From Winogradskyella undariae (GTDB lineage Bacteria > Bacteroidota > Bacteroidia > Flavobacteriales > Flavobacteriaceae), in assembly GCF_013285155.1 (NCBI RefSeq), contig NZ_JABTEL010000013.1, positions 1 to 64,000 of the forward strand: a stretch of 64,000 nt of DNA. The letters run 5' to 3'. The translations under genes and the position numbers were made by a program. The notes under the pieces are model-generated. The model searched no databases. It was not told where the DNA came from and saw nothing but the letters and a program-made list of their open reading frames with translations. Positions 18,141-28,471 of this stretch are shown in pieces (positions within the stretch are counted from its first letter, which is position 1; each line of letters starts with the position of its first letter).

Positions 18141-18560
18141 CTATTCAAATTCAATCATTACTGCATCTTGAAGTACTTGCTGCCCAACCGTTACTTTTAT
18201 AGCTGTTACGGTACCTGCTTTTTCTGCTACGATATTATTTTCCATTTTCATGGCTTCTAATACTAATAGTTGGTCATTTTCTTTAATAACATCACCTACC
18301 TGGACATTTAAAGACAGAATAACACCTGGTATTGGCGCCACAATTTTAGAGGTCGTTGATTTTGGTTTAACATCTAAAGGTACTGCAGGATGTTTTGAAG
18401 CAGAACGCACTAAGGTTGGTGTTTTAGTCGTTTTAACATCTGATTTCATTATCACATCATAAGACGTACCATTAACCTCTAAATTGATAATATTATCTTC
18501 GTGTGATTTTATATTAACGGTATATCCGTTTTCGTTGACTTTGAATTTATAACTTTTCAT
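18141..18560 (-). CDS. Biotin carboxyl carrier protein of the Na+-pumping decarboxylase
   Basis: A 139-aa soluble protein. A C-terminal biotinyl domain (about residues 70-139) has the biotinylation site EAMKMEN with Lys105, preceded by a Lys/Thr/Pro-rich flexible linker (about 40-68) and an N-terminal YKFKVNENGYTVNI domain. The linker lets biotin swing between the carboxyltransferase and the membrane beta subunit. It is encoded between the gamma and beta subunit genes. Confidence 0.92.
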   Translation of the reverse strand: MKSYKFKVNENGYTVNIKSHEDNIINLEVNGTSYDVIMKSDVKTTKTPTLVRSASKHPAVPLDVKPKSTTSKIVAPIPGVILSLNVQVGDVIKENDQLLVLEAMKMENNIVAEKAGTVTAIKVTVGQQVLQDAVMIEFE

Positions 18561-18651
18561 GTGGTTTTATTTATTGGTTTTACAGTCACATGCTGTTCTC
18601 ATAAATCATTTCTATTAATGAAAGAATTTGAACAAGCTCGTTTCATATATA

Positions 18652-19011
18652 TTATAATTTATTTTGAACACCGTAAATTTTAGAACTCCAAGGTGAGTAT
18701 GTTTTTTTAACTTGTTTTATAGTTAAAATTCCACTTTCATGATCATGCTGTTCATTAAAATACATATGAATTGAAGCTCCGATTACTGCAGAAATTTCAC
18801 CTGTAAAATCTTCATCGCCTTTAACAGCGATTTCACTGATTTTTTTATCTTTTCCTTTTGTAATTATTTTATATAAATAAAGCATTACGGGTAAACCATA
18901 ATTAAAGAAAAGAGCTAATGTTACAAGTGCACCAAAAACAATTAACAATCCCGTAATTAGTATAACGTAACCTTCACTTATTGGGTCTGTGGTTAATAGT
19001 ATATTTATCAT
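18652..19011 (-). CDS. OadG-like gamma subunit of Na+-pumping decarboxylase
   Basis: A 119-aa protein with one membrane helix near the N-terminus (VILITGLLIVFGALVTLALFF, about residues 16-36, preceded by ISEG) and a soluble tail with Asp/Glu/His residues (YFNEQHDHES). Family members assemble the carboxyltransferase onto the beta subunit. The start codon overlaps the stop of the carboxyltransferase gene by one base (TAATG), pointing to translational coupling. The tail is longer than in classical OadG. Confidence 0.8.
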   Translation of the reverse strand: MINILLTTDPISEGYVILITGLLIVFGALVTLALFFNYGLPVMLYLYKIITKGKDKKISEIAVKGDEDFTGEISAVIGASIHMYFNEQHDHESGILTIKQVKKTYSPWSSKIYGVQNKL

Positions 19012-20570
19012 TATAATGGAATGTTTGAATGTTTCTTAGGTGGATTTACATCTTTTTTATTTTGAAGTAATTCTAAAGCTCTAATGATTCTGAATCTTGT
19101 ATTTCTAGGTTCAATAACATCATCTATAAAGCCATATTTTGCTGCCTGATAAGGATTTGCGAATTTATGAGTGTATTCATCCTCTTTTTTCTGGATGTAA
19201 TCTTCTTTTTCTGTGTCGTCTTCAATTTTTCTAATATTAGAACCTTCTAAAACTTCTACAGCACCCTTTGCTCCCATTACCGCAATTTCTGCAGTTGGCC
19301 ATGCGTAGTTTAGATCACCTCTTAATTGTTTACAACTCATAACATCATGAGCACCACCATAAGATTTACGTAGTGTAATCGTTACTTTAGGCACTGTAGC
19401 TTCACCATAAGCAAATAGTAATTTTGCACCGTGTAGAATGATTCCTCCATATTCTTGCCCCGTTCCTGGTAAGAAACCTGGCACATCTACAAGCGTTACA
19501 ATAGGAATATTAAAAGCATCACAGAAACGAACAAATCGTGCTGCTTTTCTTGAAGCATCAATATCTAAAACACCTGCATAATATTTTGGTTGATTGGCAA
19601 CAATACCAACCGGACGACCATTAAATCTTGCAAAACCAACACAAATATTTCGTGCGTAATTTCTATGTACTTCTGTAAATTCTCCGTTATCTGCAAGTAT
19701 TGAAATAACATCTACAACATCATAAGGTTGATTTGGATTTTCAGGAATAATATCATTTAAAGCATCCTCTATACGATCAACAGGATCATTACTCGTAATT
19801 ATAGGCGCTTCTTCTAAGTTATTTGAAGGCATATAGCTTAATAACTTGCGTATCAACAATAAATTCTCTTCGTCATTCTCTGCTAAGAAATGGGAAACAC
19901 CAGATCTTGTTGAATGAATTTTTGCACCACCTAATTCTTCTGCGGTTACAACTTCTCCTGTTACAGATTTTACAACTTTAGGACCTGTTACAAACATATA
20001 GCTTGTTTCTTCTGTCATAATAGTAAAATCGGTTAATGCTGGAGAATAAACTGCTCCACCAGCACAAGGCCCTAATATTGAAGATATTTGAGGAATCACT
20101 CCTGAAGCCATAATGTTACGTTGAAAAATCTCAGCATAACCAGCTAAAGATCTAACACCTTCTTGAATACGTGCCCCACCTGAATCATTTAATCCAATAA
20201 CAGGAACTCCAATTTTCATGGCCATATCCATAACCTTACAAATTTTTAAGGCATAAGTTTCAGATAACGAACCACCGAATACGGTAAAATCTTGTGCGAA
20301 TAAGTAAACTATTCTTCCGTCAATTGTTCCATGACCTGTAACAACACCATCTGAGAGATAAATTTGTTTATCTAAACCAAAAGATTTTGTTCTGTGCGTT
20401 ACAAACATGTCAAATTCTTCAAAACTATCTTCGTCTAAAAGAATATCTATACGCTCGCGTGCCGTTAGTTTACCTTTTGCATGTTGAGAATCTATACGTT
20501 TTTCTCCTCCTCCCAACTTTGCTTTCGCTCTTTTTTCAATGAGCTCGTTAATTTTATCTTGATTTGCCAT
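19011..20570 (-). CDS. mmdA: Methylmalonyl-CoA decarboxylase alpha subunit / acyl-CoA carboxyltransferase
   Basis: A 519-aa carboxyltransferase of the crotonase-like PCCB/MmdA family. Both halves are complete: the N-terminal half with [21 protein letters not shown] and [16 protein letters not shown], and the C-terminal half with [20 protein letters not shown] and [13 protein letters not shown]. It moves CO2 between methylmalonyl-CoA and the biotin carrier. A close paralogue (40709-42250) sits with an ATP-driven carboxylase. Gene order with OadG, carrier and OadB points to the Na+-pump version here; assignment of direction in vivo is inference. Confidence 0.9.
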   Translation of the reverse strand: MANQDKINELIEKRAKAKLGGGEKRIDSQHAKGKLTARERIDILLDEDSFEEFDMFVTHRTKSFGLDKQIYLSDGVVTGHGTIDGRIVYLFAQDFTVFGGSLSETYALKICKVMDMAMKIGVPVIGLNDSGGARIQEGVRSLAGYAEIFQRNIMASGVIPQISSILGPCAGGAVYSPALTDFTIMTEETSYMFVTGPKVVKSVTGEVVTAEELGGAKIHSTRSGVSHFLAENDEENLLLIRKLLSYMPSNNLEEAPIITSNDPVDRIEDALNDIIPENPNQPYDVVDVISILADNGEFTEVHRNYARNICVGFARFNGRPVGIVANQPKYYAGVLDIDASRKAARFVRFCDAFNIPIVTLVDVPGFLPGTGQEYGGIILHGAKLLFAYGEATVPKVTITLRKSYGGAHDVMSCKQLRGDLNYAWPTAEIAVMGAKGAVEVLEGSNIRKIEDDTEKEDYIQKKEDEYTHKFANPYQAAKYGFIDDVIEPRNTRFRIIRALELLQNKKDVNPPKKHSNIPL

Positions 20571-20608
20571 AAAAATTGTATTTACTTATAAATTTATGTT
20601 AGTTGAGA

Positions 20609-21016
20609 TTAGTTTTGTTTAGAACAAAGTTCAGTAAGAACACCTAAGGTTGATTTTGGATGTAGAAAACCGATATCTAAACCTTCAGCTCCTTTTCTAG
20701 AAACTTTATCTATTAATCTAACCCCTCTTTCTTCTGCCGTTTTTAAAGCCTCTGTAGCATTATCTACAGCAAAAGCAATATGATGAATACCTTGTCCTTT
20801 TTTAGCGATAAACTTCCCAATAGGGCCATCTGGTGAAGTGCTTTCTAATAATTCGATTTTTGTATTACCTACAAAAAAAAAGGCTGTCTTCACTTTCTGA
20901 TCAACAACCTCTTCTATAGAATAACACTTAAACCCTAATACATCTTCATAATATTTTATTGATTCCTCTAGATTATCAACTGCTATACCTAAATGTTCTA
21001 TATGTGATATATTCAT
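20609..21016 (-). CDS. mce: Methylmalonyl-CoA epimerase
   Basis: A 135-aa vicinal-oxygen-chelate (glyoxalase-fold) enzyme that interconverts (2R)- and (2S)-methylmalonyl-CoA. Metal-ligand positions are visible: His8 in IEHLGIAV, His78/79 in GIHHIAFAV and Glu129 in GVLTELC. Length is typical. It is the first gene of the minus-strand operon, 38 bp before the carboxyltransferase gene, so the operon provides epimerase, decarboxylase and mutase in one transcript. Confidence 0.95.
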   Translation of the reverse strand: MNISHIEHLGIAVDNLEESIKYYEDVLGFKCYSIEEVVDQKVKTAFFFVGNTKIELLESTSPDGPIGKFIAKKGQGIHHIAFAVDNATEALKTAEERGVRLIDKVSRKGAEGLDIGFLHPKSTLGVLTELCSKQN

Positions 21017-21038
21017 AATTAAAATGTTTAATTTTTAA

Positions 21039-21046
21039 CAAATTTA
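21039..21046 (-). promoter_or_regulatory. Candidate -7 box of the methylmalonyl operon
   Basis: TAAATTTG on the minus strand matches TAnnTTTG and lies 22 bp before the mce ATG. No convincing -33 TTG. Confidence 0.4.
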
Positions 21047-21312
21047 GGCGAGACTAAGTTTTTATAACATGACAGATATCATAAAATGAAATAACAATCG
21101 TATTTTTTGCAACAATTTTATATCTATCCCTGAAAAATACCCTAACATTAATTTGATTTTGATAATTCCACTGATTATTTTTTATTATATTTTGAATTGA
21201 AAAATATTCAAAAAAGAGCTCCTAAAATTGATTATTTAATTTTACAGTTTGAACAAAAAAAATATTACAATAAATACTTAAAATCTATTTAAAACAGCCC
21301 ATACAAATTCTT

Positions 21313-21320
21313 TATCTTTG
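21313..21320 (+). promoter_or_regulatory. Candidate -7 box of the lipoate ligase gene
   Basis: TATCTTTG matches TAnnTTTG, 25 bp before the ATG; the same octamer is found upstream of meaB. Confidence 0.45.
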
Positions 21321-21345
21321 AAGCTACCAAACCAAAATAAGCTTT

Positions 21346-22344
21346 ATGATTTTTATAGATAATGAAGGAAACACAAACCCTAAATTAAATTTAGCGTTAG
21401 AAGAATATGCTTTAAGAAACTTTGACACTTCTACAGATTATTTATTATTCTATATTAATGAGCCTTCAATTATTATTGGACGTAACCAAAACACCTTAGA
21501 AGAAATTAACAAAGATTATATAGATGCTAATGGCATCCATGTAGTACGCCGTGTTTCTGGTGGTGGTGCTGTTTATCATGACTTAGGAAATCTAAATTTT
21601 AGTTTTATTACTAATCATGATGGAAAAAGTATTAGTAATTTTAAGAAGTTTACGGCTCCTGTAATTCGTGTTTTAAACGCTATGGGCGTTACTGCAGAGC
21701 TTAAAGGACGAAATGATATTCAGGTTGATGAAAAGAAAATTTCTGGTACAGCACAATTTTCTACAGGAAAACGTATGATTAGTCACGGAACTTTATTATT
21801 TGATACTGACATGAGTGAAGTTGCAAAAGCGCTTCAGGTAAAAATGAGTAAAATACAGTCTAAAGGGCATAAATCTGTTAGAAGTCGTGTGGCAAACATT
21901 AGTGAGTTTTTAAAAACACCTATTTCTATGGGTGATTTTAAAAACCAATTACTGAATGGATTATATGAAGCGAGTGAACCTTTTGAAATCCATAAGCTTA
22001 CAGAAGATGAATGGAAAGCGGTTCATCAATTAAAAGCAGAGAAGTATGATCAATGGGATTGGAATTATGGCCGTTCTCCTAAGTTTAATATTCAACGAAA
22101 TAAACGTTTCTCTATTGGAGAAATAGACCTTCGTATTTTTGTTGAAAAGGGATTGATTTCAGAATTTAAAATCTTTGGTGATTTCTTTGGAAGACAACCT
22201 GTAACGGATCTAGAAGATTTACTTATTGGTGTTCCTTATGATAAAAATGAAATCAGTAACGCTTTAGAAAATGTATCTATAGAGAATTATTTTGGAAAAA
22301 TAGAAAAATCAGATTTTATAGATCTTGTTTATGGTAATGATTAA
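21346..22344 (+). CDS. lplA: Lipoate-protein ligase A
   Basis: A 332-aa enzyme that activates lipoate with ATP and attaches it to lipoyl domains of 2-oxoacid dehydrogenases and the glycine cleavage H protein. The LplA signature VVRRVSGGGAVYHDLGNLNF (about residues 66-85), the substrate Lys in KISGTAQ and the C-terminal accessory domain (from about residue 245) are present, so it is a full-length two-domain ligase. It is monocistronic, divergent from the methylmalonyl operon. Confidence 0.93.
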   Translation: MIFIDNEGNTNPKLNLALEEYALRNFDTSTDYLLFYINEPSIIIGRNQNTLEEINKDYIDANGIHVVRRVSGGGAVYHDLGNLNFSFITNHDGKSISNFKKFTAPVIRVLNAMGVTAELKGRNDIQVDEKKISGTAQFSTGKRMISHGTLLFDTDMSEVAKALQVKMSKIQSKGHKSVRSRVANISEFLKTPISMGDFKNQLLNGLYEASEPFEIHKLTEDEWKAVHQLKAEKYDQWDWNYGRSPKFNIQRNKRFSIGEIDLRIFVEKGLISEFKIFGDFFGRQPVTDLEDLLIGVPYDKNEISNALENVSIENYFGKIEKSDFIDLVYGND

Positions 22345-22365
22345 TTAGTCTTAAATATTTCTTAC

Positions 22366-22992
22366 CTACAATACATAACAATAGATCATAAAAAAATGAC
22401 TTATTGCACCGGCTAACACAAATAAATGCCAAATAACATGGTTATATAGCATGTTATTTAATGCGTAAAAAATAATACCAATAGTATAGAAACCACCTCC
22501 AGCATACAACCAAAGTATACCATCTGGACCAAGACCTTGTGATACATTAGAAAAATCTAATACAATTAGCCATCCCATCACTAAATATAAAAGGGTTGAA
22601 AAAATCTCAAATCTTCCTGTAAAAAACAATTTTAAAATTAGACCAAAAGCTGCAATCCCCCAAACTGTAGCAAAAAGAACCCAGCCTAAACTATCCCTTA
22701 AGAGTAATAATACAACAGGTGTATATGTCCCTGCAATAAGCAAATAAATACTAGAATGATCTACAATTCTAAAATAATGTTTTCGTTTTTCTCCTTTTAC
22801 GCCATGATAAAATGTTGAAGCTAAAAATAGAATAATGATTGAAAGCCCATAAACAATAACACTAAACAGACTCCAAGGAGTAAGACTATCTGCTTTTAAG
22901 ATTAGTAAAACTAAAGCTACAATACCTAAAAGAGCACCAAAACCATGCGTCCAAGTATTTAATTGTTCTTCGCGTTGCGTAGGAATTCTCAT
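22366..22992 (-). CDS. PAQR / hemolysin III family membrane protein
   Basis: A 208-aa protein with seven predicted membrane helices. Family motifs are seen: EEQLNTWTHGFGALLG near the N-terminus, STFYHGVKGEKRKHYFRIVDHSSIY (core: FYHG and RIVDHSSIYLLIAGTY) and the C-terminal YNHVIWHLFVLAGA. The conserved His/Asp residues coordinate a metal in PAQR hydrolases. Homologues are called hemolysin III or YqfA, but bacterial function is uncertain. Its ATG overlaps the stop of the preceding DUF4294 gene (ATGA). Confidence 0.88.
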   Translation of the reverse strand: MRIPTQREEQLNTWTHGFGALLGIVALVLLILKADSLTPWSLFSVIVYGLSIIILFLASTFYHGVKGEKRKHYFRIVDHSSIYLLIAGTYTPVVLLLLRDSLGWVLFATVWGIAAFGLILKLFFTGRFEIFSTLLYLVMGWLIVLDFSNVSQGLGPDGILWLYAGGGFYTIGIIFYALNNMLYNHVIWHLFVLAGAISHFFMIYCYVL

Positions 22993-23690
22993 CTTTGTTT
23001 TTTTGTATTTAGAGGTATTGATTTTTGCTTAGACCATTTATTTACACAGTCGTAAAAATCAATTTCGAAAGCAGGTTCTTGTCGTTTTAAACGCTCAACC
23101 TGAAAGGCGCGTTGCAAAATATCTTCAATTAAATAGTCTTCCTCTACATCAATAGGGATAAACTCTCGTTTTAAAGAAATATCAAATAAACTAGCCGTAC
23201 TATTAAACCAAAAAGCACGCCAACCACTTCGTAATTCCTTAATAAGTTGAAAAGTTGTTTTACCCGTTTGGCGATGTATTAATTTTACTAGAATCTGACC
23301 TTCAGTTTTGGTAAGTTTCTTTAATTCCGCAGAAAATTCATCCTCAATATACCTCTGAATAACTTTAGTATATCGTTTTTTGTCTCGTTTACGTTCCAAG
23401 CTATCTAATCGGTTTTGTAATGCTTCTAAACGTTCTGCCGCTAGCTTTGCATAAGGATAAACCTTTAAGGTTTTTCGTCTTAAAATGATATAACGAATTC
23501 TTGCTTCTCTGTCTACAAAACTCAACTTAGGCAATACTAAAACTTCTTTAAGATCTACCGAAGTAACAGGAATAGAGTCTCCTTCTATAATCATATAATA
23601 TACAGCCGTAGAATCTTGTTTTACCGGATTCTCTTCTTGTGCATTTAATACAACTGAAAAAAACAATGTTATATAAAGAATATATTTCAT
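22989..23690 (-). CDS. DUF4294 family secreted protein
   Basis: A 233-aa protein with a signal peptide (YILYITLFFSVVLNAQEE) and the DUF4294 core: RYIILRRKTLKVYPYAKLAAE, then ERLEALQNRLDSLERKRDKK and LVKLIHRQTGKTTFQLIKEL. The family is conserved in Bacteroidota and has no established function; it is probably periplasmic. It is translationally coupled to the downstream PAQR gene by a 4-bp overlap. Confidence 0.85.
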   Translation of the reverse strand: MKYILYITLFFSVVLNAQEENPVKQDSTAVYYMIIEGDSIPVTSVDLKEVLVLPKLSFVDREARIRYIILRRKTLKVYPYAKLAAERLEALQNRLDSLERKRDKKRYTKVIQRYIEDEFSAELKKLTKTEGQILVKLIHRQTGKTTFQLIKELRSGWRAFWFNSTASLFDISLKREFIPIDVEEDYLIEDILQRAFQVERLKRQEPAFEIDFYDCVNKWSKQKSIPLNTKKQR

Positions 23691-23846
23691 GAATTTACTT
23701 AACGCTAAAATCGTTCCAATCTTTCATTTTATACAAATTCAAAATTACTAATATTTAAAATCTATAAGCTTAAATCCCTATTAATATTATTTAAAATCTT
23801 CTATTTATATGGAAGCTTTAAAGATCATTAAAATTAAGACATAAAA

Positions 23847-23883
23847 AAAGACCTTTCAAATGAATTACACTTAAAAGGTCTTT
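23847..23883 (-). terminator. Terminator after the ABC-M1 fusion gene
   Basis: Stem AAAGACCTTT / AAAGGTCTTT with a 17-base spacer and a T-run on the minus strand, 22 bp past the stop at 23905. Confidence 0.75.
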
Positions 23884-23904
23884 CTAAAAATTTATAAAAT
23901 AAAA

Positions 23905-26900
23905 TTAGAGTTTCTGACGGTTATCTCCAGAGTTTCTATCAATTAATTTATTGTAAGGGTCTACTCCTACTTCTGTAGGCTTTTCATCAACAGTAATAGA
24001 AATTTTATTATCGATTAAAGTGATTTTATGTTTCTTTAAATACAATTGCTTTTCTTTCATCTCACCATCAACTTCATGCTCTGTAAACACTCCGACATCT
24101 ATATAATCTTGAAGCGGTAATGATAAAATAGGTTTCGTCTTACCTTCTGGCAAGTATGAGATTGAATCTCTTCCTGTTTCAGAAAATAATTGTTTTCCTT
24201 TTTCATCATTTCTGTATTTACTAACATCAAATTCAATATCTACTTTGTATTTACCGTTGTCTAATTCGGTAGACGTTACATTTTTAATACTATTGTCATA
24301 AACCGTTATGGTTTCAAACATATCTTTTATAACATATTGTAAACTATCTGGCGTAACTGCTTTAATATGATTTACCATATCTATAGACGTTGTATAAGGT
24401 GGCTCTTGAAATTTTACTTTTTCAACATACGTTTTTAATGCGCTATTTAAGACCTCTTCCCCAAGATAATCACTAAGTGCATAAAAGACTAATGATCCTT
24501 TTTCATAACGAATATAGCCTTGTCCATCATTGTACATTAATGGGTTTTCACGCTTACGCTCAAAGGTTCTTTGGAAAAGGTAACTATCTAATGATTTTTT
24601 TAGAAACTTACGCATTTGTGCTTTACCTAATTCTTTTTCTAACACTTTTAACGCTACGTATTCCGATAAACTTTCAGATAACATTGTTGCTCCTAAAACA
24701 TCGGCCCCAATGACTTGGTGTGCCCACCATTGATGTGCAACCTCGTGAACGGTAATAGCGTAGGTATAATTTAGATCCCCATCTTCATTATCTTCTACAT
24801 CTGCTATAAAACCTGCATCACCAGAAAAAGGAATTGTATTAGGAAATGATTGCGCAAAACCTCCACTTGGAAATTCTACAATTCGAAGTTGTTTATGCTG
24901 ATAAGGGCTAAAATTTTCGCTATTGTAAGCCAACGAAGCCTTCATACCATCCATCATACTTTCTAAATTATACTCGTGTCCTTTGTGGTAATAAATCTCA
25001 AGATCTACATCCTTCCATTTGTCTTTTTTCACTTCATATTTAGCTGAATTATAAGCGTAAAAATTCAAGATTTTACTATCCATTTTATAATGAAAATAGC
25101 GTCTTCCATCTTCTACCCATTCTTTTTGAAGATAACCCGGTGCAATTGCAATTTGATCTTCACTTGTGCTTACGGTCGTTTCAAAATCAATCCAATCGCT
25201 ATCTTTTGAAATATAGGTATTACCTAAAGCCGTAGAATCTGAAGGATGTGGTCTTAGCTCATTAGGTGCTAATCCGTATTTCTCACGTGTTTTATCGTCT
25301 GAAAGTTCACCTCCATTATAACCTAAATTAGGAAACAGTTGTGTATTATTAATAAAAGTTCCATTTTCTATAACTGGTGAATTAGAAACAAACAATGTGT
25401 TGGGTTTATTTTTTACTGTAAAATTCAAAATCAATGAATCTCCAGGTTGCATTGGTTGTTTTAACTTATAAATATCGAAATTATAAAGTGTATCTTCAGA
25501 AACAAGCGTGTTTTCACGATTAAACTTGAAAGTACTCTCGTAATCATTATGATTTAAGAAAATGCTATCAATAACCTTATTGGTTTTATTAATCATGGTG
25601 TATTCACCTGAAGATTCAAAATTTCGTTCATCTATAAATAAATCTAAATTAACGTTTACTGCAACAATTCTAGGTTGTGCATAATCTTCGTATTTCTTAT
25701 ATTTCTTCTCCCAATTAACACGTAATTCTTCTCGTTCTTTTGAAGAATAAAGATCATTATTAATATTTGTAGCATGATAAATGGTATAACCCATCGCTAA
25801 GAAACCACCTAAAAACACAACTAAAGCTATAGCAATAGGTGTTTTAAAACGCTCTTTTGCAATTGCAATGCGTTCTGCAAATGAACTTGGTAAACCACGT
25901 ACCCAAAACAAAGCTGCAATAAGCATTAAAACTAATCCTCCAAGAACCCAGTAGAATTTATAAATTAAATACCTAGCTAAAGAATCTCCGTAACCATTCA
26001 TATCATTATAACTAAAGCCCGAACCTTCATTATACTTAAATAAAGGTTGTTCTACACCAGCTAGAGTTAAAAAAGGAATTCCTATAGAAACAACTAATAA
26101 TACAAATAAGCCTAAATATGGATTTCTTATTAAAGTCTGAACCATTAAAGCTAAAAAGGCCCAAATGATATAATTAATCAGCTTTAATCCGAATAATTCT
26201 TTAATGTATAAACCTAATTCAATATCATAATAGCCCTTGTAAAGTTGAAATAAAATCCCTGCAACCATAATGACAGAAAGTAATAACATCTGCATTTTTA
26301 CAATAGCAATAAACTTAGATAAAAATAGAGACCAGTTTGGAATTGGTGTTACATCTTCTAAACCATTCATATTAGAAATCTTACTGCGATTTACTAACAT
26401 TCCGGCATAAAGAAATGTACATATATTAATAGCAATCACAAATACTCCACCACCTTGTAACATTAACCATGTTCTTGGGTATGATGATGCACCAACTTGG
26501 CTTCCGGCTTCAGATAATGCAACTAAAACAATAATAAGCCCCACTAAAACAATACTGATAAACGCCCAACTTTTTACAATATATTTGAATTCTATATGAG
26601 CTATTTTCCAAGTGGCTTTTAAGTTTTGAATAAAAGAATAATCATACCCTACTTTTGGTAAGTTAATTTTAGTAATACCACCAAAGTTTCGTTTTGTAGA
26701 ACGTTCGCCTTTTTTCTTCTTAAAGAATGAAAACGACATGGCATTTTGACTGAATGTAAATAATTTAAAAACAATACCAAATACAATTGTTGCAACACCT
26801 AACCATAATAAACGGTTATAAACGATGACTTCTTTAATAGGAATTTGTAATTCATTTTGTTCGTAAACCGTCCAATAACGGGTATAATAACTAACAGCAG

Positions 26901-27552
26901 AAGATCCAAAAGGATCAAATAACGAAGCTAAATAACGACTGTCTTGGTCGTATAAAAAATTATCTGTTATTCTTTGAATAAACAACAATAAAATCACAGT
27001 TATAAATCCGGCAGCAATATTTCTAGAAAAGGTAACTACTGCAAAAACGATAGCTCCAAACAATAAAATATTAGGCAATATAAAAAGCCAATAAGCATTA
27101 AAATACGATTGAATATCAAACGCAATAACCAAATCTGAATTTATGCCAGGCAATCTAAAACCAATAAACATACCGATACCTATTGTAAACACAATAAGAG
27201 ATACAACGGTAATAGCACTAAAGAATTTAGCAAATAGATAATTCGCTTTTGTAAATGGATAAGAATAGAGAATGGAATGCATTTCACTTTTAAAATCTCT
27301 ATTTACTGAAGCACCAATAATGGATGGAAATAAAAAGAAGATTAAAATTGTTAAACCATTAAAAAGACCATTTACTCCAACAGGTGAATTTACTATCCGA
27401 GAAGAGCCAGTTGTTGCTGTAATACTATCGAAAATACCAGCAGTAGTTGCCGCCATTAACAATGCCAACATAAAAAATATGGCCATATAAATATAAGTCG
27501 CTGGTCGTTTTAACCAGTACTTTAATTCGTGAAAAAATATAGTAGAAAACAT
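23905..27552 (-). CDS. ABC-2 permease fused to M1-family metallopeptidase
   Basis: A 1215-aa fusion. Residues 1 to about 600 are membrane-rich, with two sets of roughly six helices typical of ABC-2 permeases. Residues from about 640 on are a periplasmic M1-type peptidase with the zinc motif HEVAH at 936-940 and SESLSEY some 19 residues later supplying the third ligand. A canonical GxMEN exopeptidase motif is not obvious (FPNTIPFSGDAGF is in that region), so aminopeptidase activity is uncertain. The ATPase gene precedes it by 28 bp. Such fusions recur in Bacteroidota; their substrate is unknown. Confidence 0.88.
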   Translation of the reverse strand: MFSTIFFHELKYWLKRPATYIYMAIFFMLALLMAATTAGIFDSITATTGSSRIVNSPVGVNGLFNGLTILIFFLFPSIIGASVNRDFKSEMHSILYSYPFTKANYLFAKFFSAITVVSLIVFTIGIGMFIGFRLPGINSDLVIAFDIQSYFNAYWLFILPNILLFGAIVFAVVTFSRNIAAGFITVILLLFIQRITDNFLYDQDSRYLASLFDPFGSSAVSYYTRYWTVYEQNELQIPIKEVIVYNRLLWLGVATIVFGIVFKLFTFSQNAMSFSFFKKKKGERSTKRNFGGITKINLPKVGYDYSFIQNLKATWKIAHIEFKYIVKSWAFISIVLVGLIIVLVALSEAGSQVGASSYPRTWLMLQGGGVFVIAINICTFLYAGMLVNRSKISNMNGLEDVTPIPNWSLFLSKFIAIVKMQMLLLSVIMVAGILFQLYKGYYDIELGLYIKELFGLKLINYIIWAFLALMVQTLIRNPYLGLFVLLVVSIGIPFLTLAGVEQPLFKYNEGSGFSYNDMNGYGDSLARYLIYKFYWVLGGLVLMLIAALFWVRGLPSSFAERIAIAKERFKTPIAIALVVFLGGFLAMGYTIYHATNINNDLYSSKEREELRVNWEKKYKKYEDYAQPRIVAVNVNLDLFIDERNFESSGEYTMINKTNKVIDSIFLNHNDYESTFKFNRENTLVSEDTLYNFDIYKLKQPMQPGDSLILNFTVKNKPNTLFVSNSPVIENGTFINNTQLFPNLGYNGGELSDDKTREKYGLAPNELRPHPSDSTALGNTYISKDSDWIDFETTVSTSEDQIAIAPGYLQKEWVEDGRRYFHYKMDSKILNFYAYNSAKYEVKKDKWKDVDLEIYYHKGHEYNLESMMDGMKASLAYNSENFSPYQHKQLRIVEFPSGGFAQSFPNTIPFSGDAGFIADVEDNEDGDLNYTYAITVHEVAHQWWAHQVIGADVLGATMLSESLSEYVALKVLEKELGKAQMRKFLKKSLDSYLFQRTFERKRENPLMYNDGQGYIRYEKGSLVFYALSDYLGEEVLNSALKTYVEKVKFQEPPYTTSIDMVNHIKAVTPDSLQYVIKDMFETITVYDNSIKNVTSTELDNGKYKVDIEFDVSKYRNDEKGKQLFSETGRDSISYLPEGKTKPILSLPLQDYIDVGVFTEHEVDGEMKEKQLYLKKHKITLIDNKISITVDEKPTEVGVDPYNKLIDRNSGDNRQKL

Positions 27553-27580
27553 AGATGTACTTTTTTTAAATGATTTAGGA

Positions 27581-28471
27581 TTAAACTGCAGTTACAGGTT
27601 CGTCCTCTTTTAGTGCAATAAAGTACACATCGTCAAGCTGTGGCTCAATCGATTTAAAATCCTCACTAGGTTGTTCCTCACTAAACACACGGATATTAAG
27701 AGAGTTATCTTCGTTATAATTAGAAGATAACACATTGAATTGTGCTTCGTGCGTTTCTAAATCATCTCTATCTATAATTTTAGTCCAAATACGACCTTGC
27801 AATTCTATTCTTGCCTGAGATGGTGTGGCTTGTTTTAAAATACGTCCACCATTTAAAATGGCCATATCGTTACAAAGTTCCTTGACATCTTCAACTATAT
27901 GTGTCGAAAAAATTACTGTACAATTGGTACCAACCTCACGCAACACATTTAAAAAACGATGACGCTCTGCAGGATCTAAACCAGCTGTTGGCTCATCTAC
28001 AATAATTAATTTTGGATTATTTAATAATAATTGAGCAATTCCGAAACGCTGTTTCATACCACCAGAATAACCTGCGACATGCTTTTTACGCATGTCATAA
28101 AGATTGGTAATATCTAAAACCTCTTTAACTAAAGCTTTTCTGTCTGATTTAGATCGAATACCTTTTAAGGTTGCAAAATAATCTAGTAAATCTTCAGCAG
28201 ACATTTTTGGATACACACCAAAAGATTGTGGTAAATAACCCAAAACTTTACGTAAAGCCATTTTATCTTTTAAAACATCAATATCACCAAACATAATAGA
28301 TCCAGAATCCGGACTCTGTAATGTTGCAATAGTTCTCATTAAAGACGATTTCCCTGCACCATTTGGTCCTAAAAGTCCAAACATTCCTGTTCCGATTTCA
28401 AGATTTAGATTATCTGTGGCTTTAACACCATTTTTATAAGTTTTGGTAAGGTTCTTTATTACAAGCTTCAT
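27581..28471 (-). CDS. ABC transporter ATP-binding protein, partner of the M1 fusion
   Basis: A 296-aa ATPase of the ABC-2/DrrA class. Walker A GPNGAGKS at residues 35-42, signature YSGGMKQR, Walker B KLIIVDEP and the switch His in FSTHIVED are intact. The extra C-terminal 80 residues are usual for this class. It is transcribed just before the permease-peptidase fusion, so the two form a transporter. A candidate promoter was not resolved in the 123-bp divergent gap to the M42 peptidase. Confidence 0.92.
   Translation of the reverse strand: MKLVIKNLTKTYKNGVKATDNLNLEIGTGMFGLLGPNGAGKSSLMRTIATLQSPDSGSIMFGDIDVLKDKMALRKVLGYLPQSFGVYPKMSAEDLLDYFATLKGIRSKSDRKALVKEVLDITNLYDMRKKHVAGYSGGMKQRFGIAQLLLNNPKLIIVDEPTAGLDPAERHRFLNVLREVGTNCTVIFSTHIVEDVKELCNDMAILNGGRILKQATPSQARIELQGRIWTKIIDRDDLETHEAQFNVLSSNYNEDNSLNIRVFSEEQPSEDFKSIEPQLDDVYFIALKEDEPVTAV

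Larger units (their letters stand above)
21017..21345. other. Divergent intergenic region, mce / lplA
   Basis: 329 bp, very AT-rich, with one TAnnTTTG box facing each side. I see no small ORF, riboswitch-like fold or repeat; in particular no recognisable cobalamin riboswitch precedes the B12-dependent operon. Confidence 0.5.

Noticed and set aside
21017..21345. Cobalamin riboswitch before the B12-dependent operon
   Set aside because: No B12-box-like conserved segment or plausible multi-stem fold seen.
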